This document shows positions 28,296-37,534 of a stretch of DNA of 64,000 nucleotides, in pieces. Source of the stretch: Bacteroidota bacterium (GTDB lineage Bacteria; Bacteroidota; Bacteroidia; AKYH767-A; OLB10); contig JADKFV010000030.1 in the NCBI GenBank assembly GCA_016717325.1, positions 1-64,000 of the forward strand, in the 5' to 3' direction. Within the stretch, counting starts at the first letter, position 1. Every line of letters starts with the position of its first letter. Both the position numbers and the translations under genes were made by a program. The notes below the pieces were generated by a model that saw only the letters and a program-made list of their open reading frames with translations, had not been told where the DNA came from and ran no database searches.

Positions 28296-30701
28296 ATGTC
28301 GCAAATACTTGAGAAAATAGCTTGCTACCACTGCGGTGATGAATGCGCAGGAGAAACGGTAGCAATGGATGACAAATTTTTTTGTTGCAATGGTTGCAAA
28401 ATGGTTTACGAAATATTGCACGAGAATAATTTGTGTTCCTATTATGAAATGAATAATGCCCCTGGTAAAAAGCAACTCAACCTCACGGGCAAGCGTTACA
28501 GTTTTCTCGACCTGCCGGCCGTGAAACAGAAGTTGATAAATTTTCAGAATAAAAATGAGGTGCAGGTTACATTTCACATTCCCGATATGCATTGCAGTAG
28601 TTGCATTTGGTTGCTCGAAAATTTCAAAAAAATAAATCATGGTGTAATTTCTTCGCGGGTAAATTTTTTGAAAAAAGAATTGTTTATAGCATTTGACGAA
28701 AATAAAACATCGCTACGCACTATTGTAGAGCAACTTGCACAAACAGGTTACGAGCCATCTATCCACCTCGACTCGATGGCAAAAAAAGAAACCAAAAAAA
28801 ATAATCGTTCGCGAATTATACGAATTGGTGTTGCCGGATTTTGTTTTGCTAATATTATGATGCTTAGTTTTCCTGAATATTTTTCATCGGGAATAATCAT
28901 TGATGCAGGGTTGAAACAATTTTTTAGTTACATGATTTTGCTGCTGGCATTGCCGGTGTTTTTTTACAGTGCATCGGAATTTTTTATCAAATCTTTTCAG
29001 GCGATAAGGCACAAAACATCAAGTATCGATATTCCAATTGCTTTGGGCATTGTTGCCATTTTTGTTCGTAGCGCTTATGAAATTATCACTCAAACAGGAG
29101 CAGGTTTTTTCGACAGTGGTAGTGGTCTTGTTTTCTTTATGCTTATTGGCCGCTGGTTTCAGGATTTCACTTTCGATTCTATGGCTTTCGATCGCGATTA
29201 CAAATCGTATTTTCCTATTTCGGTTACAACCATAAAAAATAATATTGAAACTGATGTGGTGGTGAACGATTTAAAAATAAGTGACAGAATAATAATTCGC
29301 AACAACGAAATTATTCCTGTGGATGCAATACTACTAAAAGGAAATGCAAACATCGATTATCACTTTGTAACAGGCGAATCGATACCTGTAAATCATGAAC
29401 CGGGTGAAACAGTTTTTGCCGGAGGAAAACAAACCGGAGGAATAATAGAATTGCAGGTAACAAAAGAAATTTCGCAAAGCTACCTCACACAATTATGGAG
29501 CAGAAATTTTTCGGAAAATGGTGTGAGTAAATTCGAGAAAATTGTGCAGGCAATTAGCAAATGGTTTATTGCTGTTACGTTGGTAATTGCTTTTGTGGCC
29601 GCTGCATACTGGTGGCAAACCGATGTACACAAAGCAATCAATGCTTTTACTGCTGTGCTGGTTATTGCATGCCCTTGTGCACTTGCTTTGTCGGCACCAT
29701 TTACTTACGGAAATATTTTACGCATACTAGGCAAGAACAAAATTTACCTCCGCGATTATCACACCATTGAAAAGCTTGCCGATGTTAATACTATCGTTTT
29801 TGATAAGACCGGAACGCTGACAAAAAACAAATCGGCAGAAGTGAATTATTATGGTCAGCAGCTTACTGCCGAAGAAGAAAAAATGGTATTCTCTTTATTG
29901 CGGCAATCATCGCATCCCCTTAGCAAGTTATTGTGCAAACAGTTTTATGTAAATGGTTTTTTTCATGTGAACAATTATATTGAAGAAACTGGAAAAGGAT
30001 TATCGGCATTGGTAAATAATATAAACGTAAAAGCGGGAAGTTATGCTTATGTATGCAATGTCACTAAACTTGCCAATGATAAAGGAAGTAACGTTTTTAT
30101 AAGCATAAACGATGTATATAAAGGATATTTTGTATTGAGCAATTCGTACCGGCAAGGTGTGGCCCAAATGGCGGCAAATTTATCAAGCAATAAATATGAA
30201 ATGGCCATTCTTAGCGGTGATAATGAAAGTGAGCAAAACCGCCTTAATATTCTTTTTGCAGACAAAGCCGAAATGCTTTTTCATCAATCGCCCGACAACA
30301 AACTTTGCTACATAAAAAACCTGCACAATAAAAATAAAAAAGTGCTAATGATAGGTGATGGACTTAATGATGCCGGTGCACTGATGCAAAGCGATGTGGG
30401 CATTTCACTTACCGAAGATACCAACTCATTTACACCTGCAAGCGATGGTATTGCACATGCATCGCAACTTACAAATATTGCAAGCTTATTAACATATTCT
30501 AAAGCAGCAGTGCGAATAATAATTATAAGTTTTATTATTTCGTTGTTGTACAATTTTGTAGGGCTATCGTTTGCTGTAACCGGAACATTATCACCATTAA
30601 TTGCGGCTATCCTTATGCCCATAAGCACAATAAGTCTTGTATTGTTTACAGTGGTTTCAAGCACTATTAAAGGTAAATGGTTAGGGTTTAGGGTTTCATA
30701 G
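28296..30701 (+). CDS. Heavy-metal P-type ATPase, CcoI/CopA2-like
   Basis: 801 residues. The N-terminus is a Cys-rich metal-binding domain (YHCGDEC, FCCNGCKMVY), followed by an HMA domain with MHCSSC. The P1B core shows CPCALALS in the metal-binding helix, the phosphorylation motif DKTGTLT, SSHPLSKLL (HP motif) and GDGLNDAGALMQ. The Cys-rich front end plus HMA is typical of CcoI/FixI proteins, which export copper for cbb3 oxidase assembly rather than for resistance. No cbb3 genes are in the window; they may lie elsewhere. The upstream palindrome suggests CRP/FNR-type control, common for cbb3-related genes. Confidence 0.88.
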   Translation: MSQILEKIACYHCGDECAGETVAMDDKFFCCNGCKMVYEILHENNLCSYYEMNNAPGKKQLNLTGKRYSFLDLPAVKQKLINFQNKNEVQVTFHIPDMHCSSCIWLLENFKKINHGVISSRVNFLKKELFIAFDENKTSLRTIVEQLAQTGYEPSIHLDSMAKKETKKNNRSRIIRIGVAGFCFANIMMLSFPEYFSSGIIIDAGLKQFFSYMILLLALPVFFYSASEFFIKSFQAIRHKTSSIDIPIALGIVAIFVRSAYEIITQTGAGFFDSGSGLVFFMLIGRWFQDFTFDSMAFDRDYKSYFPISVTTIKNNIETDVVVNDLKISDRIIIRNNEIIPVDAILLKGNANIDYHFVTGESIPVNHEPGETVFAGGKQTGGIIELQVTKEISQSYLTQLWSRNFSENGVSKFEKIVQAISKWFIAVTLVIAFVAAAYWWQTDVHKAINAFTAVLVIACPCALALSAPFTYGNILRILGKNKIYLRDYHTIEKLADVNTIVFDKTGTLTKNKSAEVNYYGQQLTAEEEKMVFSLLRQSSHPLSKLLCKQFYVNGFFHVNNYIEETGKGLSALVNNINVKAGSYAYVCNVTKLANDKGSNVFISINDVYKGYFVLSNSYRQGVAQMAANLSSNKYEMAILSGDNESEQNRLNILFADKAEMLFHQSPDNKLCYIKNLHNKNKKVLMIGDGLNDAGALMQSDVGISLTEDTNSFTPASDGIAHASQLTNIASLLTYSKAAVRIIIISFIISLLYNFVGLSFAVTGTLSPLIAAILMPISTISLVLFTVVSSTIKGKWLGFRVS

Positions 30702-31048
30702 CCTTTGTTGGTTCTCGCTATCCTTGGTTGGCGTCCCCGCCAACCATCAGTCTATGCATCGTAGCGGTTGGCGGGGACGCCAACCGAGGATAGTGAATGC
30801 AGTTGGCGGGACGCCAACGGAGCATAGAAAGCTAGCAATGCAATGGGTTCAAAAAAAAACTTCCTCCCGCCTTTGCTGGAGTTTTCTCCAACAAAGCTAG
30901 TTTGGAAGTCATTTCGATTTCAAACCCGCCAGGTTTTATAAACCTTGCGGGTTTTATGCGATTAGTTGCGGTTTGCGGGGACGCCAACCGAGGACAGAAG
31001 ACAGAAATAACAGTAATGATTGAAACGATTTGGGTAGTGTGCAAAAAA
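30702..31048. other. Intergenic with hairpin repeats
   Basis: No gene was found. It holds a near-perfect 28-bp inverted repeat (entered separately), a partial copy AGTTGGCGGGACGCCAAC at about 30801-30819, a hairpin around CCGCCAGG and CCTTGCGGG at about 30928-30954, and another GGGGACGCCAACCGAGGAC half-unit near 30978. The TTCAAAAAAAAACTTCCTC at 30847-30865 resembles the start of the rpsA terminator at 31041-31058. Confidence 0.6.
30718..30793. repeat. 28-bp inverted repeat with nested hairpins
   Basis: Left arm 30718-30745 (CTATCCTTGGTTGGCG then TCCCCGCCAACC) and right arm 30766-30793 (GGTTGGCGGGGA then CGCCAACCGAGGATAG) are complementary at 27 of 28 positions around a 20-bp loop. Each arm is itself palindromic (GGTTGGCG-GGGA-CGCCAACC). 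The same hairpin recurs in every unit of the tandem array at 35.06-36.14 kb. Confidence 0.85.
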
Positions 31049-31079
31049 AAACTTCCTCACCATTACGATGAGGAAGTTT
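31049..31079 (-). terminator. Terminator of rpsA
   Basis: On the minus strand AAACTTCCTC, an 11-base loop, and GAGGAAGTTT form a perfect 10-bp stem followed by a run of T (the A9 tract at 31043-31051). It lies about 30 bp after the rpsA stop. Confidence 0.85.
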
Positions 31080-31107
31080 AATTATTTTACAAAAAGTAAA
31101 CCCTGAA

Positions 31108-33065
31108 TTATGCGTCAGGAGCTTCTTCCTTTTTATCTACTTCAGGCTGCGTTGTTTCTTCTGCCGCATCTTCTTTTTTATCGGCAAGTTGTGCCAATTT
31201 CACTTTTGCTTTTTCAAGTTCGCCTTGCTCAAGGTCGGTTTTCAAAGCTGCTAAACTATTCAAATCGCCAAAGGTTGTTTTCTCAACAGACTCTTTCACT
31301 TTTTTCAATGTCTTTGCATCTTGCTCCATTTGTTTTGCTTCTTCGGCATTTGCAGCAATCTTTGCTCCTGCAACAGCCTCTTCATACAATACCTTATGCG
31401 ATACTACAATCTTGCGGTTCTCTTTCGAAAATTCAATTACACGGAAATTCAATTTCTCATCTGGCTTAGCCAGCACATTTCCTTCCTTAAATAAATGCTT
31501 GTATGGAGCATAAGCTTCAACACCATAAGGCATAAGAACTTGAGCACCCTTATCGGTAACCTTACCAACAGTACCTTCATGTACCGAACCTACAGTAAAC
31601 ACTGTTTCGTAAGTTTCCCAAGGATTATCTTCAACTTGCTTGTGTCCAAGGCTCAGTCTGCGGTTTTCCAAATCAACTTCGAGTACTACAACAGCTATTT
31701 CATCACCAACTTTTGTAAACTCACTAGGATGCTTTATTTTTTTGCTCCACGATAAATCGCTGATGTGAATTAATCCATCCACACCTTCTTCTAATTCGGC
31801 AAATACACCAAAGTTTGTAAAGTTGCGTACCTTAGCGGTATGCTTAGAGCCTACAGGATATTTTTCGGTAATTACGCCCCATGGATCAGGGGTAAGTTGT
31901 TTTAAGCCTAACGACATTTTGCGTTCAGCACGCTCAAGCGACAATATAACCGCTTCTACTTCGTCACCCACTTTCATAAATTCGTTTGGTGAGCGTAAGT
32001 GCTGACTCCAGCTCATTTCGCTTACATGTATCAATCCTTCTACGCCTGGCAATACTTCTATAAATGCACCGTAGTCGGCCAATACCACTACTTTACCTTT
32101 AATTCTGTCGCCAGCTTTAATGCTTTCGTCAAGGGCATCCCAAGGCTGAGGAGTTAATTGTTTCAAGCCAAGTGCTATACGCTTTTTCTCATGATCGAAA
32201 TCGAGAATAACCACATTTATTTTATCATCCAATTTCAGTACTTCTTCAGGATGATTGATGCGGCCCCATGATATATCGGTAATGTGCAATAAGCCATCAA
32301 CACCACCAAGGTCCATAAACACTCCGTAAGAAGTAATGTTCTTAACGGTTCCTTCTATCACTTGTCCTTTTTCGAGCTTGCTCATGATTTCAATCTTCTG
32401 ATTTTCCATCTCCTGCTCAATAAGTACTTTGTGCGATACTACCACATTCTTAAATTCGTTGTTGATTTTCACCACCTTGAATTCCATGTGCTTGTCCACA
32501 AATTGGTCGTAATCGCGAATAGGTTTTACATCGATTTGTGAGCCCGGTAAAATGCTTCTATTCCAAATACATCTACTATCAATCCGCCTTTGGTGCGGCA
32601 TTTCACATATCCTTGTATTACCTCATCGGTATTGAGGGCAAGGTTTACACGATCCCAACTCTTAAGTGCGCGGGCCTTTTTGTGAGATAATTGTAGCTGT
32701 CCGCTTTTGTCTTCTTGCGACTCTACGTACACATCAATCTTTTCGCCTATTTTAATTTCGGGCATGTACTTAAACTCGCCTATACCAATCATTCCATCGC
32801 TTTTGAAGCCGATGTTTACAAGCACATCGCGGTCGGTTTTACCAATGATGGTACCACTTACAATTTCGTGCTCTACAAATGCGGTGAGGGTTTTGTCGTA
32901 CATGTCTGTTAAGCGTTGCTGCTCGGCAGTGTTGTACTTTTGTTGTTTTTTGCCTGTGGATTCCCAATCGAATTCTTCTTCGGGCTCGGCTACCACGTTA
33001 GCGGTTTGGTTTAACTGCACAACCTCTTCGGTTGCGTTGATTTGTTCTTCTTCTGACATTGTCAT
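31108..33065 (-). CDS. rpsA: 30S ribosomal protein S1 (apparent frameshift)
   Basis: Frame-corrected length is about 652 residues with six S1-type OB domains; visible blocks are GTIIGKTDRDVLVNIGFKSDG, GTVKNITSYGVFMDLGGVDG, GKVVVLADYGAFIEVLPGVEG, AKVRNFTNFGVFAELEEGVDG and GTVGKVTDKGAQVLMPYGVE. It has acidic N- and C-terminal extensions. The frame breaks at the AAAA run 32549-32552: one more base turns EAFYRAHKSM into EAFLPGSQIDVKPIRDYDQ. S1 recruits mRNA to the ribosome and is essential, so the break is almost certainly a sequence error. Either ATG (33063-33065 or 33057-33059) could start it. A promoter and a leader hairpin lie just upstream. Confidence 0.93.
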
Positions 33066-33090
33066 TATTAAATAAATTATACTTTACGAT

Positions 33091-33107
33091 TTGCAGACCT
33101 TCTGCAA
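33091..33107 (-). promoter_or_regulatory. Hairpin in the rpsA 5' leader
   Basis: TTGCAGA-CCT-TCTGCAA (plus strand) is a perfect 7-bp stem with a 3-base loop. It lies between the predicted promoter and the start codon, very close to the expected transcript 5' end. It could protect the RNA end or serve S1 autoregulation; this is inference. Confidence 0.55.
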
Positions 33108-33116
33108 AAAGGTGCG

Positions 33117-33146
33117 CAAAGATAATCTATTTTACTTTTGGTACAA
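33117..33146 (-). promoter_or_regulatory. rpsA promoter
   Basis: On the minus strand TTG (complement of 33144-33146), a 19-bp spacer and TATCTTTG (complement of 33117-33124) match the Bacteroidota -33/-7 pattern. The -7 box ends about 52 bp before the start codon. Confidence 0.65.
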
Positions 33147-33309
33147 GAGGGAATTTTTGAGTGGATTTTTTGAAGATTTATCTTGTAAAAACCAATCCTT
33201 TTCCTGAAACTTGGGAATTATTGAATGAAATTAAAATAGCCTAATTTTTTTTTTCTTATCATTAAAGGCACATCGATTTTGAGAATTAATAATTTTAAAA
33301 ACAAAACAA

Positions 33310-35071
33310 ATGATAACCTCAAACCAAATTTCAGTATTCAAAAGGTCTTTACTCTTGATATTATTTTCCCTGATTTTTGATGACGTTGCATCTCAAAATT
33401 TGTACGCCTTAGATTATGATTCTGCGCAATATCAGCCATTCGAAACTCGAGTGAGTTCTTATGCATTGGATTCTTCGTCAAAATATTTATCAATTCTATT
33501 TGAAGACAACCGCATTGTATCGACCGATAATGAGGGAAATGTATTTTGGGTAAATCAAATACAAGGAGTAGATTCAGAAATGGTTTTTGGTGGAGATGAT
33601 ACTTTGTTCTATCACTATTTTACTAACTATGGCCTAAAACTTCTCAGGTTTGGAATGATAAATCCACAAGTTTAATTTTAGAAGAACAATTGAAAATTAA
33701 AACTTACCCAAATGGAATAGAAACATTACAATCGAATAATAGGGCACTAAATGTCCATCAATTCGACTCAGTTGGTAATCTTATGTACTCATATTGTTAT
33801 TACGATTCGTTAAATATAAGCTGTTGGTATAAAAGCTGTAAAGGTAACACCGATCTTTATGCCAATATTGGATTATTTAGCTTAAATGGATTCTATCAAA
33901 ATGGTGTTGCAAGATTTTCGAAAGAAGGCAATTTGAAATTTTTTAAAGTGTTCTCTCAATCTTCCCTTTTAAACCTGGTATTTTCATTTACGAACGATTA
34001 TTTATTTTTAATTGCACGCGATAGTTCGAAGAAAATATTGTTTATGAAAATGGATACTCTTGGGAACATAGTTGATTGTAAAAAAATTGATAATGTAATA
34101 AATATTACTCCTCAAAATATTGCTGTTTTAAATAATGGACTTATAGCAATATCGTTTGAAATGGCGGACACAAAAACTTCTTGCGGATTTATTTTATTAG
34201 ATACCAACTTACAAATTGTATCAGCAAAAATTGTAACACTTGATAATAACGAAGAAGATGTCCCTTTGATTTTACCAAATAATAATTCATTTATTTATAG
34301 CTTTTATAACAACAAACCTACTGTAAATCTAGGCTGGGCTCAATTTGATACAACCTATCAAATAGCTTATAAAATTGACACTCTTGGAAATATTTTTAAT
34401 TCAAAACTTGTTTATAAGTTACGCGACTCTTACAATAATTCAAACCAATCGGGAGGTGGTGATGGTTCTGGTTTTGTTTTCGGACAAGGTGGTTTTTTAG
34501 GCAATCATATTTCGCAATACTTTCATGGTGGAGGTATACAAACAAGTAGCTATAATTTTTTCAATATGGATGATGATTTCAATTCTTGTCAAACTAATTC
34601 AACGTCTTTAATTTTAACAGATTCTAATTTGCTTTTCACTACAACTCCGTATAGTTTTAGCTGTTCTCCTTATAGTCTCATAAAACGGAACAGGCCATTA
34701 AGTTCAATTCCTTTTATAGACGAATTCGAAATTTTATGCTTATCAAATATTGGTATCAATGATGAAATAGCTGACCATGAAAATTTGCGAATCAATCCTA
34801 ATCCCGCCAACAATTTTTTTTACATAAAATACGATATTCCTACAAATGAGAATTTACATTTTGTGTTGTATGATAGCTATGGCAAAGAAGTATTGCGCAA
34901 AATTTGTATGGCACATTTAAAAGTTCGTTGGTGCATACAGAGCAATTGAATAATGGAATTTACTTTTGGCGGGCTGTTGGCGAGCCTGCGGGATGGGGCT
35001 CCCCTCTCCAAATGGAGAGGGCCGGGAGTGAGGTTGGCGCTCAAAATGGAAAAATTGTTATCCTACATTAG
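33310..35071 (+). CDS. Secreted protein with T9SS type A tail (two frameshifts, in-frame element insertion)
   Basis: About 587 residues after correction. The signal peptide is LLLILFSLIFDDVASQ. The body has repeated beta-strand motifs with DSVGN, DTLGN and DTNLQ, suggesting a beta-propeller-like fold of unknown function. Two breaks: the AAAA at 33636-33639 needs one more base (giving GLKTSQVWNDKSTS), and the AAAA at 34899-34902 needs one more (giving VLRKNLYGTFKSSLV). The tail then reads TEQLNNGIYFWRAVG and ends GKIVILH, with a 57-bp palindromic element inserted in frame between them. The stop codon lies inside the first unit of the tandem array that follows. Confidence 0.75.
34976..35039 (+). 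repeat. 57-bp palindromic insertion inside a T9SS tail
   Basis: The 7-mer GTTGGCG occurs at 34976-34982 and again at 35033-35039, exactly 57 bp apart. Between them is a palindromic core, CCCTCTCC-aaat-GGAGAGGG. Deleting one copy plus the insert restores FWRAVGAQNGKIVILH, the expected end. The insertion adds 19 codons and keeps the frame open. Confidence 0.7.
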
Positions 35072-36140
35072 AGAATTCTTCTTCTAAATCAAAATTCAGA
35101 CAATTGTACCTTCGTGCATCACAAAGCAGTTGGGGGAAAAACGCCAACTGAGGCAAGAAAATCATACACTGGTTATCATCAATCGGAGATTGACATACAC
35201 TGTGACGTAGTCGGAGACTACGCCAAGTTGGCATTGTCGGTTGGCGGGGACGCCAACCGAGGGCAAAGAAATGTTATCCTACATTAGTATATTCATCTTG
35301 TAAATCAAAATTCCGACATTTGCACATCACAAAGCAGTTGGAGAAAACTCCTATGAGGGCAAGAAAATCATACACTATGTTATCGTCAATCGGAGATTGA
35401 CATACACACCGTGACGTAGTCGGAGACTACGCCAACGCTGGGAGCCGTTGTCGGTTGGCGGGGACGCCAAACGAGGGCAGAAAATGTTGTTATCCTACAT
35501 TAGTATATTCATCTTGTAAATCAAATTCCGACATTTGCACATCACAAAGCAGTTGGAGAAATCCTATGAGGCAAGAAAAATCCTTTACACTAGTTATCGT
35601 CAATCGGAGATTGATACACTGACGTAGTCGGAGACTACGCCAAGTGGGCGTTGTCGGTTGGCGGGGACGCCAACCGAGGGCAAGAAATTGATCCACATTA
35701 GTACATTCATCTTGTAAATCAAAATTGAGACATTTGCACATCACAAAGCAGTTGGAGAAAAACTCCTATGAGGCAAGAAAATCACACACTAGTTATCGTC
35801 AATCGGAGATTGACATACACCGTGACGTAGTCGGAGACTACGTAAAAGCTGGGCGTTGTCGGTTGGCGGGACGCCAACCGAGGGCAGAAATGTTATCCTA
35901 CATTAGTGTATTCATCTTGTAAATCAAAATTCAGACAATTGCACATCACAAAGCAGTTGGGTAAAACTCCAACTGAGGCAAGTAAAACTCATACACTGGT
36001 TATCATCAATCGGAGACTGACATACACTGTGACGTAGTGGGAGACTACCAAGCTGGGCGTTGTCGAGTTGGCGGGGACGCCAACCGAGGGAGAAACAGTC
36101 TTATCCTACATTAGTATATTCCATCTTGTAAACCGAATTC
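35058..36140. repeat. Tandem array of five hairpin-rich units of about 200-216 bp plus a partial sixth
   Basis: Units start at the sequence TTATCCTACATTAG at 35058, 35274, 35490, about 35688 (degenerate), 35893 and 36101 (partial). A full unit carries in order: an AT-rich lead, GCACATCACAAAGCAGTTGG, a CAGTTGG/CCAACTG hairpin (perfect in some units), TCAATC-GGA-GATTGA, GTAGTC-GGA-GACTAC and GGTTGGCG-GGGA-CGCCAACC. Differences between units are mainly small indels. No unit contains a convincing gene. The repeats are too long, and lack the unique spacers, of a CRISPR array. Confidence 0.9.
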
Positions 36141-36191
36141 AGGTCCAACCAATATATTTGGGGATTAGCTAAATTTTTCATTTTTTGGGAG

Positions 36192-36586
36192 ATGGAAAAT
36201 TTATTAATAGAATCGTTTTTACCGAGAGGAATATTAGCGCAGTTTGTTTTAACTGGTATTGAGGAATTAGGTCAAGTTAAAATCAAGAAGGATAATTTGT
36301 ATATTCATTTAGAAGAGAAGAATATATTGCCAACAGGATATGATACAAAGGAATATGAATCAAAAAGGATTTTTGTAGAGAAGTATATTCAAGATTTCCC
36401 TATACGTGGCAAGGCGGTTTATTTGGTCATTAAACGAAGACGTTGGCGGCATAAAATAGATTCAAGTCAAGAGATTTCAACGGATTGTTTATTTATCACT
36501 GAGGGTTCAAAATTAACACAAGAACTTTCAGATTTTTAAAAGGTACAGGTAGAGACCCAGGAAGATACGATAACGAACATAGCTAG
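36192..36586 (+). CDS. ISAon1-type transposase N-terminal-region protein
   Basis: About 131 residues after correction. It begins MENLLIESFLPRGILAQF, then VKIKKDNLYIHLEEKN, and has the IRGKAVYLVIKRRRWRHK block typical of the first frame of ISAon1-type elements. The T5 run at 36533-36537 needs one more base; the protein then ends ELSDFLKGTGRDPGRYDNEHS at a TAG (36584-36586). The basic block suggests DNA binding to the IS ends. It overlaps the start of the DDE frame. Confidence 0.75.
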
Positions 36587-36589
36587 TTT

Positions 36590-37528
36590 TACAATATTGG
36601 CAGTGAAGTATTACGCAAGCATTACAAACATAAGGTTAGTGAATATAGTAACTGGTCTCAGAAAGAACATTCCGGAGTCCTATTTGATTTACCCTGAAAA
36701 TATTGGTGAGCGATTAAGCATTGATGAGGTGAGTTTATCCAAGGGCGAGTTGTATACCTATGTAACGAACAAGGATGGCAAAGGGAAAAAAGGAACATTA
36801 GTGGCATCCATAAAAGGCACCAGAGTGCTGATATTATTGATGTTTTGGAGAAAATATCTTTAGAAAAAGAAAAGCAGTGAAAGAGATAACCCTTGATATG
36901 GCAAACAATATGGAACATGCATCACGCATGTCTTTTCCAGAAGCCATACTCACAACAGATCACTTTCATGTAATTAAATTAGCAATGGAAGCGATGCAAC
37001 ATGTTCGTATTAAATATCGGTGGGAAGAACTTGATAAAGAAAATAAGACCATTAAAGAAGCCAAAGACAAAGGATTAAAATACGTTCCAACTGTATTTAA
37101 AAAATGAGGATACACCCAAACAATTACTAGCTCGGTCTCGTTACATCATTGCCAAAAAAAGAAATGAATGGACTGCAAATCAAAAGAAAGAGCGGAACTA
37201 TTATTTGAACATTATCCATTATTGAAAGCAGCTTATAAACACGTAATGCAACTAAGAGGTATTTATAAAAATACCAGCATGGATAAAGCCAAAACAAGAA
37301 ATGGAGCAGTGGTTAGAAAAAACCAATAAACTTGATATTAAAGAGTTTAGAACCGTGGCCTATACTATAAAAACCAAAATGGAAACAATACTTAATTACT
37401 TCAAAAATAGAAGTACAAATGCCAATGCTGAATCCTTTAACGCTAAAATAAAACTCTTTAGAGCCAATCTGAGAGGTGTCAAAGAAATACCTTTCTTCCT
37501 CTTTAGATTGGAAAAACTATTTGCCTAG
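36590..37528 (+). pseudogene. ISL3-family DDE transposase, multiply frameshifted
   Basis: Fragments in different frames together cover a whole transposase. The catalytic triad is present: Asp in LSIDEVSLSKGELYT, Asp in LTTDHFHVIKLA and Glu in NANAESFNAKIK. Indels are inferred near 36660, at CC 36820-36821, at A5 36864-36868, in the A-run near 37101-37106, and near 37185 and 37302. Some need a base added, some one removed. With all catalytic residues kept, this may be an intact gene damaged only in the sequence data. I list it as a pseudogene because I cannot prove that. Confidence 0.7.
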
Positions 37529-37534
37529 TCCCCA

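Larger units (their letters stand above)
36159..37534 (+). mobile_element. ISAon1-like insertion sequence (ISL3 family)
   Basis: Two overlapping frames match ISAon1-type elements: a short N-terminal-region protein and a DDE transposase. Probable terminal inverted repeats are TGGGGATTAGC at 36159-36169 and GCCTAGTCCCCA at 37523-37534, short and with mismatches. No target duplication was recognised. At least six single-base indels interrupt the second frame. The left end lies about 20 bp from the last partial unit of the hairpin array. Confidence 0.7.

Noticed and set aside
35490..35922. 65-84 residue open frames inside the hairpin array
   Set aside because: They change between units through indels, have no conserved protein sequence and reflect the palindromic DNA.
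35058..36140. CRISPR array
   Set aside because: The repeating unit is about 200 bp with internal palindromes and no short repeats separated by unique spacers; no cas genes are present.
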